DNA from: Candidatus Desantisbacteria bacterium CG2_30_40_21
GTDB lineage: Bacteria > UBA9089 > CG2-30-40-21
Reading direction: 5' to 3'
DNA length: 13,903 bases
NCBI GenBank assembly: GCA_001873945.1
Contig: MNYI01000139.1
Location: forward strand, 1 to 13,903
Shown here: in pieces, positions 1 through 12,100 of the stretch
Position numbering within the stretch: position 1 is the first letter of the stretch
Layout: each line of letters starts with the position of its first letter
The notes under the pieces: model-generated
What the model was told of the DNA's origin: nothing
Seen by the model: only the letters and a program-made list of their open reading frames with translations
Database searches by the model: none
Made by a program: the position numbers and the translations under genes

Positions 1-176
1 GGATAGAGCCGCAGATACGGCAGTTATTGATTGGGGGGAATAGGGCACTCACCACGGAGACACGGAGACACGGAGAAGGGGAAGGGGATGGTATTGGACA
101 AGAGTTTTCCTCCGTGTCTCCGTGTCTTCGTGGTGAACAGCTTTCACCATGCATTGGACGAGAGGTATGGCGTTTG
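1..176 (+). other. Ambiguous 5' stretch: open in frame, coding status uncertain
   Basis: The main frame is open here, but most of these codons belong to the inverted repeat and give low-complexity Arg/Glu/Gly/Ser sequence unlike an ordinary domain. About 57 open codons could occur by chance. No signal peptide, promoter or strong ribosome binding site was recognised. Protein-like sequence (FVNGANLDEWNRDK) is convincing only from about 177 onward. Either the gene begins further upstream and carries the repeat internally, or the original start has been lost or displaced by it. Confidence 0.5.
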
Positions 177-3100
177 TTTGTTAATGGTGCAAACTTAGAC
201 GAATGGAATCGTGATAAATTGTTATCTGGCTACGCTAATGTTTTGTTGGACTACTATAATCCATATTTTAAGAAAAATAATGCGAGTTATTTTCCTCCAA
301 AGATGCTTAATAGTCGAATGAATAGTCGGCAGGAGGCATTCTTAACCGGCTTTTGTATCTGGTTTCCCTCATGCCTAAAATCTACCGCTATTGTTCAGGT
401 AGGGGATATGCTTTATGATCTTGAAAAGGTATCTGCGAAAGGTATAGATAATCCATTAGCCATTGCCTGTGCATTGTATAGGCTCAAGATACCAAAGGGA
501 ATACTATTAGCAACACTTGCCCCAGTGCATAATACGGATACCACGAGGTGGGATATCTTGAATATGGGGGATGAATTATCCAAGGCAGGTTATGATGTGG
601 AGGGTGTATTCAAGGAATATGGTTTGTTGCCCAGGATAAAATCTGTAACAACCAATATCCCTAACCCTGCCTTTGAGCTATCCTTGAATGATATGGTTTC
701 AGGTGGGATACCTTATGGGGTATCTATTGCTAAGGATGTGGGATTTAAGGAGGTAATTGGTGAGATAGACGGCATGTTAGCGGGTAATCAGACGATAAAG
801 TATCCAATCTCGCTGGGGGATGGTGATTATTATTACAAATTAAATATAGGTGGATTTGCAACAAAGCCATACAGATTGGGGATAAAGATTACAGGAACAA
901 ATACTATTCATGCAAATGATACGCAAGGGATACAGTTTTCCAATGTCCAGGGTAATATTGGAGTAAATATGCCGGCAGGAGCAGTTGGACAGGATTATAC
1001 CCTGACGGTAAATGATAAAATAGATGTGGATTTAACAAATGCAGATAATAGCATAGGCAATAGAGAGCGAATAAAAGGTTTAACCGGAGAGTTTAAGATT
1101 ACCACTGTTTCTGGACAGAATACGGTAGATTTTGCACAGGGAAAACAGCCGAGCATAAATATGTCATATAACTCGCCTGAGTCAGGGGATATTCTCATAG
1201 GTGTTCGTGGTGGATGCGTTCCGGTATCGACATTACAGGTATACTCATTGGCTCAGAATAATTGGCAGTTGGTTAATACCCCTATGAGTATTAATCCAAA
1301 AGCACAGATGGTCAATTTTTCTGCCCCGCATTTTTCCGTGTATTCTTTTCTTGGTAACCCCATAGGCAGCATTGTGTTATCGCCCTCAACAGCTAATCTA
1401 CAAATTGGAGAGAAGGTAACGATTACGGCTACGGTATTGGATATGGCTGAGCAGAAAATAGATGGTGTTGGGGTGGAGTGGGGGTCAATGTTAAATGGTG
1501 GTTCACAGTCTATTGTTTACAAGGCTGCTCATCCCGGCACATTTACCATTATTGCCAACATAGGAAATATCAGGGCAATGGCAACGATTACTGTTACTGG
1601 TGAGCCGGTGTATCAATTTAGTCAGGTAAAACAAAGCAGTACCATAGATCTGGGTGCAAAGGGTAATTTGACTGGATTACAGTTTAGTTACAATCTGCCA
1701 AAGAATACGGGTGTTAGGGTGCGGTATCGGACAAGTCTGCCACAAGGTGCAACAAAGAAGACTACGCGTGATATAGTTAATTCCTTTGGCGGGGCATTGC
1801 AGAATATACAGGCGTATTACGATGAGTTAAATCGGGTTATGGTAGATGACCTAGGCATACGGGAGGCTATTAAACCGGGACCATGGACAGAGTGGTCAGA
1901 GGAGTATTCTTTGCACAGCGGCAATCAGGCACAGACAGCGAATATATCTATCCCTTCAGCCATTGAGGCACAATTTTTGCAGTATGAAAATCGATTATTG
2001 ACGGAGAAAGAGACTAATTACCCACAAATAACTGACATTGAAATAGCCTATCAACCCATTGAACTATCCCAAGCAATGAGGGATTATTCCGATAATGTAG
2101 ATGAGAATGTAGTTGTTACCGAGGATGCAGCCGGCAATCCAATAGTTATCTGGAAGAATCTAAATAGTAAGGATTTCTCGCATGTAAATATCTATTTTTC
2201 ACGAGAGCCAGGTGAGCTGGGTGAATTAATCTATCAGGGTAGAGGTGGGGACAATGGCAGCGGTGGCAGCGGTGGTGGCGGTGGTGGCGGTGGATTTGGC
2301 GGATTTGGCGGTGGATTTGGCGGATTTGGCGGTGGCGGTGGATTTGGCGGCGGTGGCGGCGATGGGTTTGGGGAAGGTGATGATGATAAAGGATTTCTGA
2401 ATATGTCGATGGTAGATAATGATGGGAAGGAGATATTTCTGCCACAGATTTTTATTCGATCAACAAGATTAGCCTCTGATGTGGTTGCCTCTTTTGAAGG
2501 CAGTGCCTCACCAGAGAAGGAGGCTAAATCAATATTAAAGGTAGTTGTCTCCAACGACATCACATCCTCTAATCCAATCAATGAGATAACCATAATTGCC
2601 TCATCAGAATTCAGGTTTCTGGATGGCACCATGACCATGGTAGGTGAAGGCGGGTGGTATCTCAGCGATATGCGGCCCGGGACAGGAGGCACAAAGCTAA
2701 TATTTAAGAATACAGATTGCGGGACAACAACAGGCTTGCTGCCAGATGCGAGCGTAATATTCCATCTTCTAATGAAAAACCCTGCTGCAATAGGGACATA
2801 CAAATTTGAAGGCTATCTTAAGGATACCAGTAATAAACAAGCAAAGGCAAAACAAGACTCATACCTTGTGGTTACAAATAGGCAGGCAAGGGATGTTACA
2901 GTTAATCCCAGGTATGACGGAAGCCCTGAAGCAGGGGCTAACAGCAAGTTGGTGCTGGAGATAGGTAATATGGAGACAAACCCTGTCTGGGTAAAGATAA
3001 ACCAGATGCGGATAAATTTGCCAGGGGTAATTATCAATTCTATTTGTAACAAGTCTGCGGCTTTTACTGATTGGGAGGTAACAAAGGATGGGCAGGGGAT

Positions 3101-6100
3101 TGTTTTAAGTGGTAAGAATCGGTATTTGAATGCTGGTGAGAAAGGGTCAGTAACTCTTGAGGTAATAAATCCTCTAATTGCAGGCAGTCTCGCAGTTTCA
3201 GGCACTGCTGGGGAATATGCATGGTTTGAAACACCATTAAACTGTGAGGGAATAGGGGTTATAAACAGAACACCCCGCCAGTTTTTAGCCCAAACAATAC
3301 AACTGCCTTATTTTTCCCCAGAGGCAGGGGCAAGGGGCAGGGTAGGCATTACCATAAATAATGCAGACACTAATCCGGCATATTGTCAGATAAAGCGAGT
3401 AAGGATAGAGGCTGGGGGAAACAGATTTTTAGATCCAATGGATTATCAAGTCAATTTGGTCCCGGGCTCATCAACCACGATTACCATAAATTTACAAAAT
3501 GCCACCATAAGTGCTACATATCTGCCGCAGGTAACCTTTTATGAACAAACGAGTTTTGAATACATACAACCTGCTCCCAAAATAGCTGTAGTTAATCTAT
3601 TCCCGCGCAATTATACAGCAAAAATAGGCATAGATGGCAATACCAATGAGGCAGATAGCCTGTCGATTATTTACCTTCAGACTGCCTGCCTGCAAAATAA
3701 TCCTGATTGGGCAGGGATAGATATGATAGCATGGGCATTGCCATCAGGGTTTAGGATAACCTCAAGCAAGGGTAGTGTTGTGGGTAATAATTGGAGGATA
3801 GAAGAAATAAAAACTAATACTGTTACCCTAAAGAGTAATGGTGCAGAGTTTAATATATTCCCTGGTGAGGAAAAACGGTTTAATCTCAGCGTTAGATGCC
3901 CGATAAATAACGGTGAGTATATAACCCAAAATCAGGTCAGGGTTAAAGATACCGCAGATATTTGGGCAAGTGCAACGGTTAGGGGTAGTTTGAATATAGA
4001 GCAGATTAAGAGAAGAGAATATAGATTAATAGGAACAACTGCTGCTGGTTATTCTACAGAGCAGGAGGCAATAAGTAGGCTGAGTGTGCAATTGATTAAT
4101 ATGCCGTCTAATCCTTATTATTCGAATGTTTGTAGTCTGGCATTACAGAGTGATGATTTTGTATTTTTGAACAAGGTGGGGGAAGAATTGAACCCTGGTT
4201 GGTTTGTCCAAAAAGCTGGAAGTAATACCCTTAGCATTTCTACCTCAAAATATATTCTACCGGGTGAGGCAGTGGTATTTAACCTGATGGTAAAAAACCC
4301 ATCTACTGCCGGGCAATATTTGTTAGCTGCTACTGTTACCGAGACCTCTGGAATAAGCAAATCCCAAAATACAGACCCAATCACAATCACCCCTGAATAT
4401 ACTCGTTCCATATCTGGTAGGATCAGGTATGAAGAGGCTAATTGTAATGAGCAAGCGGCAAAGAGCAGGCTGATAGCAGACATCTGGTTAGATAAGGAAA
4501 ATCCCTCATGGTGCAGGGTGAATAGCATTTGTTTGCAATTGCCCGGGTTTGTATTTTTAGATACTACAGACAAGGTTATCTCAGGCTGGCAGGTAACAGG
4601 TGTTGGGACAGGCACAATTAGTTTACAAAATGTATCTGGGGAAGATATTGTTGCAGGGGCACCTACCCTCTTTTCCTTTAATGTCAAAAACCCTTCCATT
4701 ACAGGTAGTTATACTGGTATACTTCAAGGAACGGATACAACCGGAAGCCCTGTTATGGCTACTGTATCGACATTGGCAGTAGTTGGAATAACACCAGGCT
4801 CGTATAGTTTAACCTCAAAATTTGCCATAGATTACTCTTCAGAGGCTTATGCCAGAAGCAAGATAGAGATTAATCTGAAGAATAATAATCAAAAACCATG
4901 GAATAATGTCCATCAGATAAGTATTTCTACAGGAGATATGGAATGTATCCCTGTACCTGGGGCATGGACTATCGTCGCCAGTAGCACCAACAAATTGATT
5001 TTAGCCCCAAATAAGATATTGGGCGGCAAGGAGATAGCAGGTGGTGGGTCTTTGACTATCGCCTTTGAGGTAAAGACAGGGGCAGCAGGGAATAAGCAGA
5101 TAGAGGTGATAGCCACTGAGGTTACCGGGATAACCACAACCATCACAACGACTATTAAGGTAGAAAGCCAGAGGTTGCGGAATTATCAATTATTTGCTCA
5201 ATTTGCTTCAAATCGTTCGCCAGAGATAGGTGCAAAGACAGAATTGATATTAACTGTGTCAAATTACTCAGGATATAATTATTCAAAGGTTAATGAGATA
5301 GAGTTTTTATTAAACAAATTTGTAGTTTTAAGTAAGGTGGCAGATGAGCTGAGTAATGGTTGGCGGGTAATAGAGGTTGGAGAAAATAGCATTCGGGTGG
5401 CAGGTAATGAATTGATATTAAAGAATGCGAGCAGACAATTTAATCTATTAGTAAAAAATCCAGCTACAGCCTCTACCTACAATATCATTGCCAGATGTCA
5501 GGAGACAACAGAGATATCAGGAACGGCAGCCACGAATATTGAAATTCAAGCAGAGCAAGAAAGGAAGGCAGGCTTGGATATACAGTTTGCACCAGGTTAT
5601 TCTCAGGAACAGGGTGCAAAGAGTAAACTAATAATTGGGATAACCAATAAAAGTGGTTTAGACTATTCCTTCATCAAACAGATTCGGATAAATAGTGATG
5701 ACTTGATCATTTTAGATGAAAAAAACAACTGGCAGGATAAGGGTAACGGCTGGGTAATTACAGATTTTTCCACACTCCCAGCCAGTGTGGAACAGGTAAC
5801 ATATGAGCCAAATAATAGTCTGGGCGGCAGGATGATAGGTAAGGATGAAGGTATCGGGTTAGAATTAGGGGTCAAGAATCCAGCCACTTCTTCTACGATT
5901 GTATTAACGATAGAATTAGTAGAGGAAAGTGGGTTAACATATAGTGTGGCAGGAAGTATTACGGTGCAGGCTAATGCTTCAAGGAATTACAGATTAGAGC
6001 CAGAATTAACAGGATCCAAAGAGGCAGGGGCAGTCTCTGTGCTTAAATTAAAGATAATAAATAACGAGACAAACGATTTTACAAGCATAAACAAGCTGAT

Positions 6101-9100
6101 TATATGCCCGGGTTCGTTTACGGTTTTTGCAGATACAGGCAAGGATATAGGCAATGGATACGCAATCGTTGGGACTGGTGCTGAGGGCATAATCATAGAG
6201 CCAGTAGAGTTATTGGGTGGTAGACCGATATACCCCAAAGGCTCTGCAACCATTTACCTGACAGTAAAAAATCCAGAGGGTCTGGGCAGCTTTACCATCA
6301 AGGCATTGGCTCAAGACAGGAGTAATGCCTTGATGACTATTTCTGCAGAAATAGGCATTAAAGGAACGGAAAGCAGGAATTATACAGTATCTGCAACGAT
6401 ACCCAATAATGAGAGTAATGAGATATCAGCAAGGAGTATCATTAATTTGACCATAAGCAACCTGAATCAAGAGGAATTTATGGAGGTATCAGGGGTAGTA
6501 GTAGATTTAGGCAGTCAGTTTGTGATTTTGGACCAGAGGGAAGATATCGGATTTGGCTGGCAAGTAGTCAATCGCAAGGGTAACAAGTTGTATTTGTCCC
6601 AGTCTCAGGGGATAAAAGGGATACAACCATTTGGGGCAGTTAGACTTGAATTATCCGTCCTGCTGCCAGATAAGGCAGGTAGTTGGACAATCAAGATTAC
6701 CTTACAGGAAAAAACAGGTTTTGGGTATTCCTATTCACAAGGGATAACAGCAGCAGAGATACATAAAAGGGAGTATCTGGCAGATTTGGAGGTCATGCCC
6801 GGCTATTCTAATGAAATAAATAAATTAACCAGGGTATCCTTGAACATTTCCAATCTCACACCATTATCCTATTCCTGTATCAAACAAGTAGTAGTAAATT
6901 TCAAAGAGGCAAATTATGTAAATAGTTTTTCAGTGGAGATACCGGGTAATGGAAGCAACAGTGTAGGATTAGAATTCAGGTGTCCCCCCACAACAGGCAA
7001 TTTCGTACCTGTTATTTATGCTACAGAAAAGACAGGCTACGGGACATATGCAGTGGTATCTACAGGGCTGAATATAGTAGGGACCAGGGGTCAAAAATTT
7101 GAATTATCAAGTAGATTGATAGAGGGTAATGAGGCAGGTGCAAGGGCTAAATTACAGATAGATTACAAATGGGATAAGGATAATCTGGCTGGATTAAAGG
7201 AGATAGTGGTAAATTTACCTGCTGGATTCAGGTTTGATAATCTATCCACTTCAACTGTCATACCCATAACCTTACCACAAGGGGAATTAATATTATCAGT
7301 ATATCTGTCGGAGGCACCAGGGAATTATTTCGCAGAGGTAGTATTTATAGATACAGGGGGTGGCAGAATATCAGGGACTGCATCCTTGTCTGTAGCAGAA
7401 AAAGGCATCAGAAATTATGGTTTAACCTCAGGATATGTCTTGAGTAATGAGAAGAAGGCAATAAGTAAGATACGGGTTGAAATAAAGAATAACGAAACAG
7501 TCAACTGGCATACCATAGAAGAGATAGAGTTAAAACTATCTGGTATTTCGTTTAATGCAGGTATTGGAGCAGATTGTGGGGGAGGCTATGTGGTGGTCAG
7601 TGTTGGAAGCAATACTATCAGATTAACTGGCAAGGGTATCCTGCCAGGCAATAAGACAGAATTGATTATCCCGGTGATAAATCCTGCGGGGCCAGGACAG
7701 TATGCCATAAATACAATTGTTACAGAAAGGGATTCGAGATTAACATTTGCATTACCACAGGTTAGTTTATCGGTAGTAGAAATAGGTAGTAGAAACTACA
7801 CTGCTCAGATTAGGTTTGCTCAAGGCTATTCTCAGGAGCAGCGGGCAAAGAGTAGATTAGAGCTATTGATTAAGAATAATAATATTGGTATTTCAAATGA
7901 AATAACCAATATCTATTTAAGCGGGTATAGATTTGCTCATCGGCTCTGGGATGACATTGGGGATGGGTTTAAGGTTTTAGGTGTTGGGGAAGATTGGATT
8001 TTGATTAAGGGATCGATAGTAAACGCAAGTCAGGCAACATTGACAGTAACCTGCATAAATCCAGATAATATTGGTAATTACAAAATCCTTGGGACTGTAA
8101 CCGAATCCCTCGGGTTACAATTTGGTTTGCCAGCAATGAGTTTAGAGACAAGGGTTATAGGAGAACGGCTAAGTAAAATATCTGCTAATTTAATTGGCAA
8201 TAATGAATCAGGGGCAAAGGGGGAAATAAATATTAAGATTGAGAATAATACACAAACAAGTTATCAGATGATTAAAACTATTCGATTAAATCTTTCTTAC
8301 TTTGAAATAATAACAAATATTGGAACTAATCTGGGTGATAATTGGCAGGTAAGTAATAAGGAGGGGAATTGGGTAGAGCTAACTCATTTAACTGGTAAGA
8401 CTGGTAGCAGCAATGTGATACTTGAGGTCAAAAATCCTCCTCAGGCAGGGACTTATACGATGTCTGCCAATATCTGCGAGCTAACAGGACTGACCTATAG
8501 CCCACAAGTATTGGCACAATTTGGGATTATACCCTTAAAAGAGCGGCAATATACAGCAGTTATTGGTATTTTAGATGGATATAGTTGTGAAAATGGGGCA
8601 AAAACAAAGATTAATATACAGGTAGAAAATAAAATTGATAACCCAACCAATATTAAATACCTGCGAATAAGATATATTGGTCTTGATAATTTGAGCAGTG
8701 GTGGTCAGGCAATATCACTTAATCCAATAGAAAGCTATATCCAGCTTGTTCCAGAGTGTAGTATTGGTGCAACTGCGAGTGTAATTTTAGAGGCAACAAA
8801 TCCAAGCATAGTCGGGGATTATCGACTTGAACTGGGGGTGATAGATTCATTAATGATAGAGAAGAGCTATCCCGGAACAATAAATGTTACCAATCAAATT
8901 GCTAAGCGGTATCATACCTTAGAACTCCTAAGCAGTAGCTCAAATGAGTCTGGTGCAATTGCTGAGATTAAACTAAGGATAAAAAATGAGCAAGGCTCGC
9001 CAAAATACTCATTGATACGCAGGGTAAAAATCAAGATACCGGGTGCAGAGTTTAGCGGTGCAAAACTACCGGCTAACTGGTTTGTAGAAAGAATAGAGCC

Positions 9101-12100
9101 GGCAGATACCATTTATATAGCTACAAATAGAGATTATCTGTCCCCGGGTAAGGCTATAGAGATAGCGTTAGCGTTGAAAAACCCAACAATAAATATCTAC
9201 ACCTCAAAGGCAGAGGTTGTGCTAAGGGTTTATTATCAAGAGTATAGCCAGTTAGAATTCTTGCCTACAATCATTGGTAAATTAGAACTAATATGGCAAA
9301 TACCCCGGAAGGTAAATGTAAGTTTAGGTTTTATGTCTGGATTTTCACCAGAGGTAGGTGTCAATTCCAAGGTATATGCTAATTTTAATTATATAACTGG
9401 TCCGGCTAACTCAAGCGTAATGAAGGTATATATAAATTTAGCAGAAATTGGGTTTAGTCCATTACTTGCGTCTAATACCCATCTTACGGGTGATTGGTAT
9501 GTAAAGAATATCTCAAAGGGAATATTAGAGATAGAAAATCGTGGTTTGGGTATTGCCGTAGGTAGTAGTTTCAATTTAGATTTAGGGATGAGAAATCCAA
9601 AGATAAGCGGTGGTTATCTGCCTACGGTTTGGTTAATAGATAATAGTGGGATTATTATTTCCCAATTAGATACAACGGGTAGATGGGAGGCGATAGAACA
9701 AGAAAACCGTAAGATATCAGGATTTATTGAATACTCATCAGGGTATTGCCATGAGGCAGGGGCAGTATCGCAGATAACCCTTAATATCAGTAGTGGTAAT
9801 AATCCTTCCTACTGCCAATTATCCACTATTACCATTGGATTGAAAGATGGCGAGATATTGAGCAAGTCAGGGGAATCGGTTGGTGCAGGGTGGATAGTAA
9901 GCAGTCAGGTGTCTTGCGGCACTATTACCCTGTCACCCTCTACTGGAGCAATGATACGACCAAATGAGGATAGAGTGGTTAAATTAAGGATACGCAATCC
10001 GAAAAATCCTTCGCAAATATTAATAAATGGTATGGCAATGGAGTTATCGGGAAGAGAAATCGTCATCCCTATTGTCTCAACTGCCTTTGTTGTTCCACAA
10101 AAAAATCGTTACTTAAGTATTAACCCGAGGTTTAAGACAGGGTATTCAAGTGAGGTAAGGGCAACTACAGTCTTAGAATTAGAGGTCAAAAATGGCGCCG
10201 ACAGCCCTGAATATTCGATTGTTACTGAGTTACAATTATCTTGCGGCTCACTAACCATTCTGCCACAAACAGATATAGGAGAAGGGTGGTATATGGAGAA
10301 GACAGATGAATATGTCATTCTTAAGGCAAAGATATTAGAGGAGGGGATAAAAAAGGGGCAATATCGAAAATTCTTATTAAACATACAAAATCCAACACTG
10401 GCTCAGACAATTATGATTACAGGGACTGCTACAGAAAGTATCGGCTTGAGCTATAAAACGACAGCAATTGGTGTATTAAATATAACTCAAAATATCCTAC
10501 GGCAATGGAAGGCAGAAATAGGGTTAACATGTAATGTTGGGGAACAGGGTGAATTAAGATTGGTTATTACCAATCCTAAGCAGAATCCTTTGTATGCGAT
10601 GATAAAATCGATAGTTGTAGATTATACAGGTTTTGAATTTTTATCATCAACCGGACCCACGGCATTGGTAGGTAATAATTGGTATTTATCCTCTAAAGAG
10701 CCAAACTTGGAATTATTACCCAATAGTGTAGATTATTGGATTGAGCCAGGTAAACAGGCAACATTTACTATTACTCAAGTGCGTAGCGGAAGATATGCCG
10801 GTAAATATAGATTTAATGTATTTGTAAACGAGGTTTCAGGAGAGCAGGCAACCGCTACTGTTGAAGGATTGGCAATAGTAAACGATCCGACACCACCCTT
10901 TGATATTGCATGGGTATATGAAGGCTTAGGCACAGATACAGATATTGGCACACAAAACACCATCTGGCTTTCATGGTCAGCAACACAAGATATGGAATCC
11001 GGGATAAAAGAATACCTGTATAAAGAGGTGGGGACAACTACATGGCAGAGTGCGGGTAATAAAACACAGATACTACTTGGGGGGTTAGAAGATGGCAAAC
11101 AGTATAACTTCAGTGTTTGTGCAAGAAATGGATGGGGAATGATTGGTAGCTCAACTAATTCTGATGGGATATTTATTGATACCTCCCCACCAGCTACACC
11201 AACTGTATCTGATATGGGAGATTATATTGCTACTGGTTCATTAAGGTTTAATTGGCAGGCAGAGGATATTCATTCCGGGATAAAAAGCTATGTCGCAACT
11301 ATCTATGAGGATAATAAATTAGTCAAATCCATAGAGTATTCTTCAGCCACTACTACTATGGAATATTCAGGAATAGATGGTAAACGGTATGTATGTGAGG
11401 TGGTTGCGATAAATGGCGTTGGATTATCATCTGGAATAGGCGTATCAGACGGTATTATTGTAGATTCCTTGCCACCAGTAGCACAGATACGGGTACTTCC
11501 TGCCATTGGGAATGGTGAGATAAAAATATCAGGGACTGCTACGGATAGGTTTTTTGATACATATAAAGTATTCATTGGTGAAATGATAATTGCCATGGGG
11601 ACTGTCTCAGTCTCAAACGGGACACTATCTGTCTGGAATAGTAATAGTGTTAGCGATGGAAGCTGGACAATTAGACTGGTGGTACAGGATATGGCTGGGT
11701 TAATAAGCACCAGCAGTGCATTCATTCTAATAGATAATAGCCCACCAACAGGCACACCAACCATGCCTGTCCATTACGGTAGATACAGTCCATCAACTAC
11801 TATTAATTTTAACTGGGATAGAGGGAGTCTATTTGATAATGTCAGCGGAATACAAGGGTATGAGTTATGGATAGGGACTACAGGGGGTAAGGTATTAGAG
11901 ATAGCCGTTGGGAGCAGAACCACATATACATTTACAGGTAGTCAGGGTCAGACATATTATGCTCAGGTAAGGGGAATAAACGCTGCCTTATTAAAATCAG
12001 AATATAGCCTCATGTCTTCCCCTATAACAATAGATATTACCCCACCTGATATAGTCAGGGTAATAGATCAAGGTAGTTATACCTCTAATTTGGAATTAGA

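Noticed and set aside
50..135. Rho-independent terminator of an upstream gene
   Set aside because: The stem is long and is a dispersed-repeat type. It is not followed by a T-run on the plus strand, and no upstream gene end is visible.
2064..2243. Sialidase or other glycosidase activity
   Set aside because: Only one BNR-like motif is present, with no propeller and no catalytic residues, so no enzyme function can be supported.
2146..2803. Minus-strand open frames rich in His/Arg or Pro
   Set aside because: They are the complement of the GGN-rich linker and of in-frame codons of the giant gene. They overlap each other and have no supporting start context.
4600..4782. Plus-strand 60-codon open frame in another frame
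   Set aside because: It sits inside repeat unit 6 of the giant protein, and its peptide has no recognisable feature.
3276..7409. Short repeat units as signs of frameshift or gene decay
   Set aside because: The frame continues in phase, and the shortened units keep the motifs on both sides of the gap, so these are in-frame module losses and not frameshifts.
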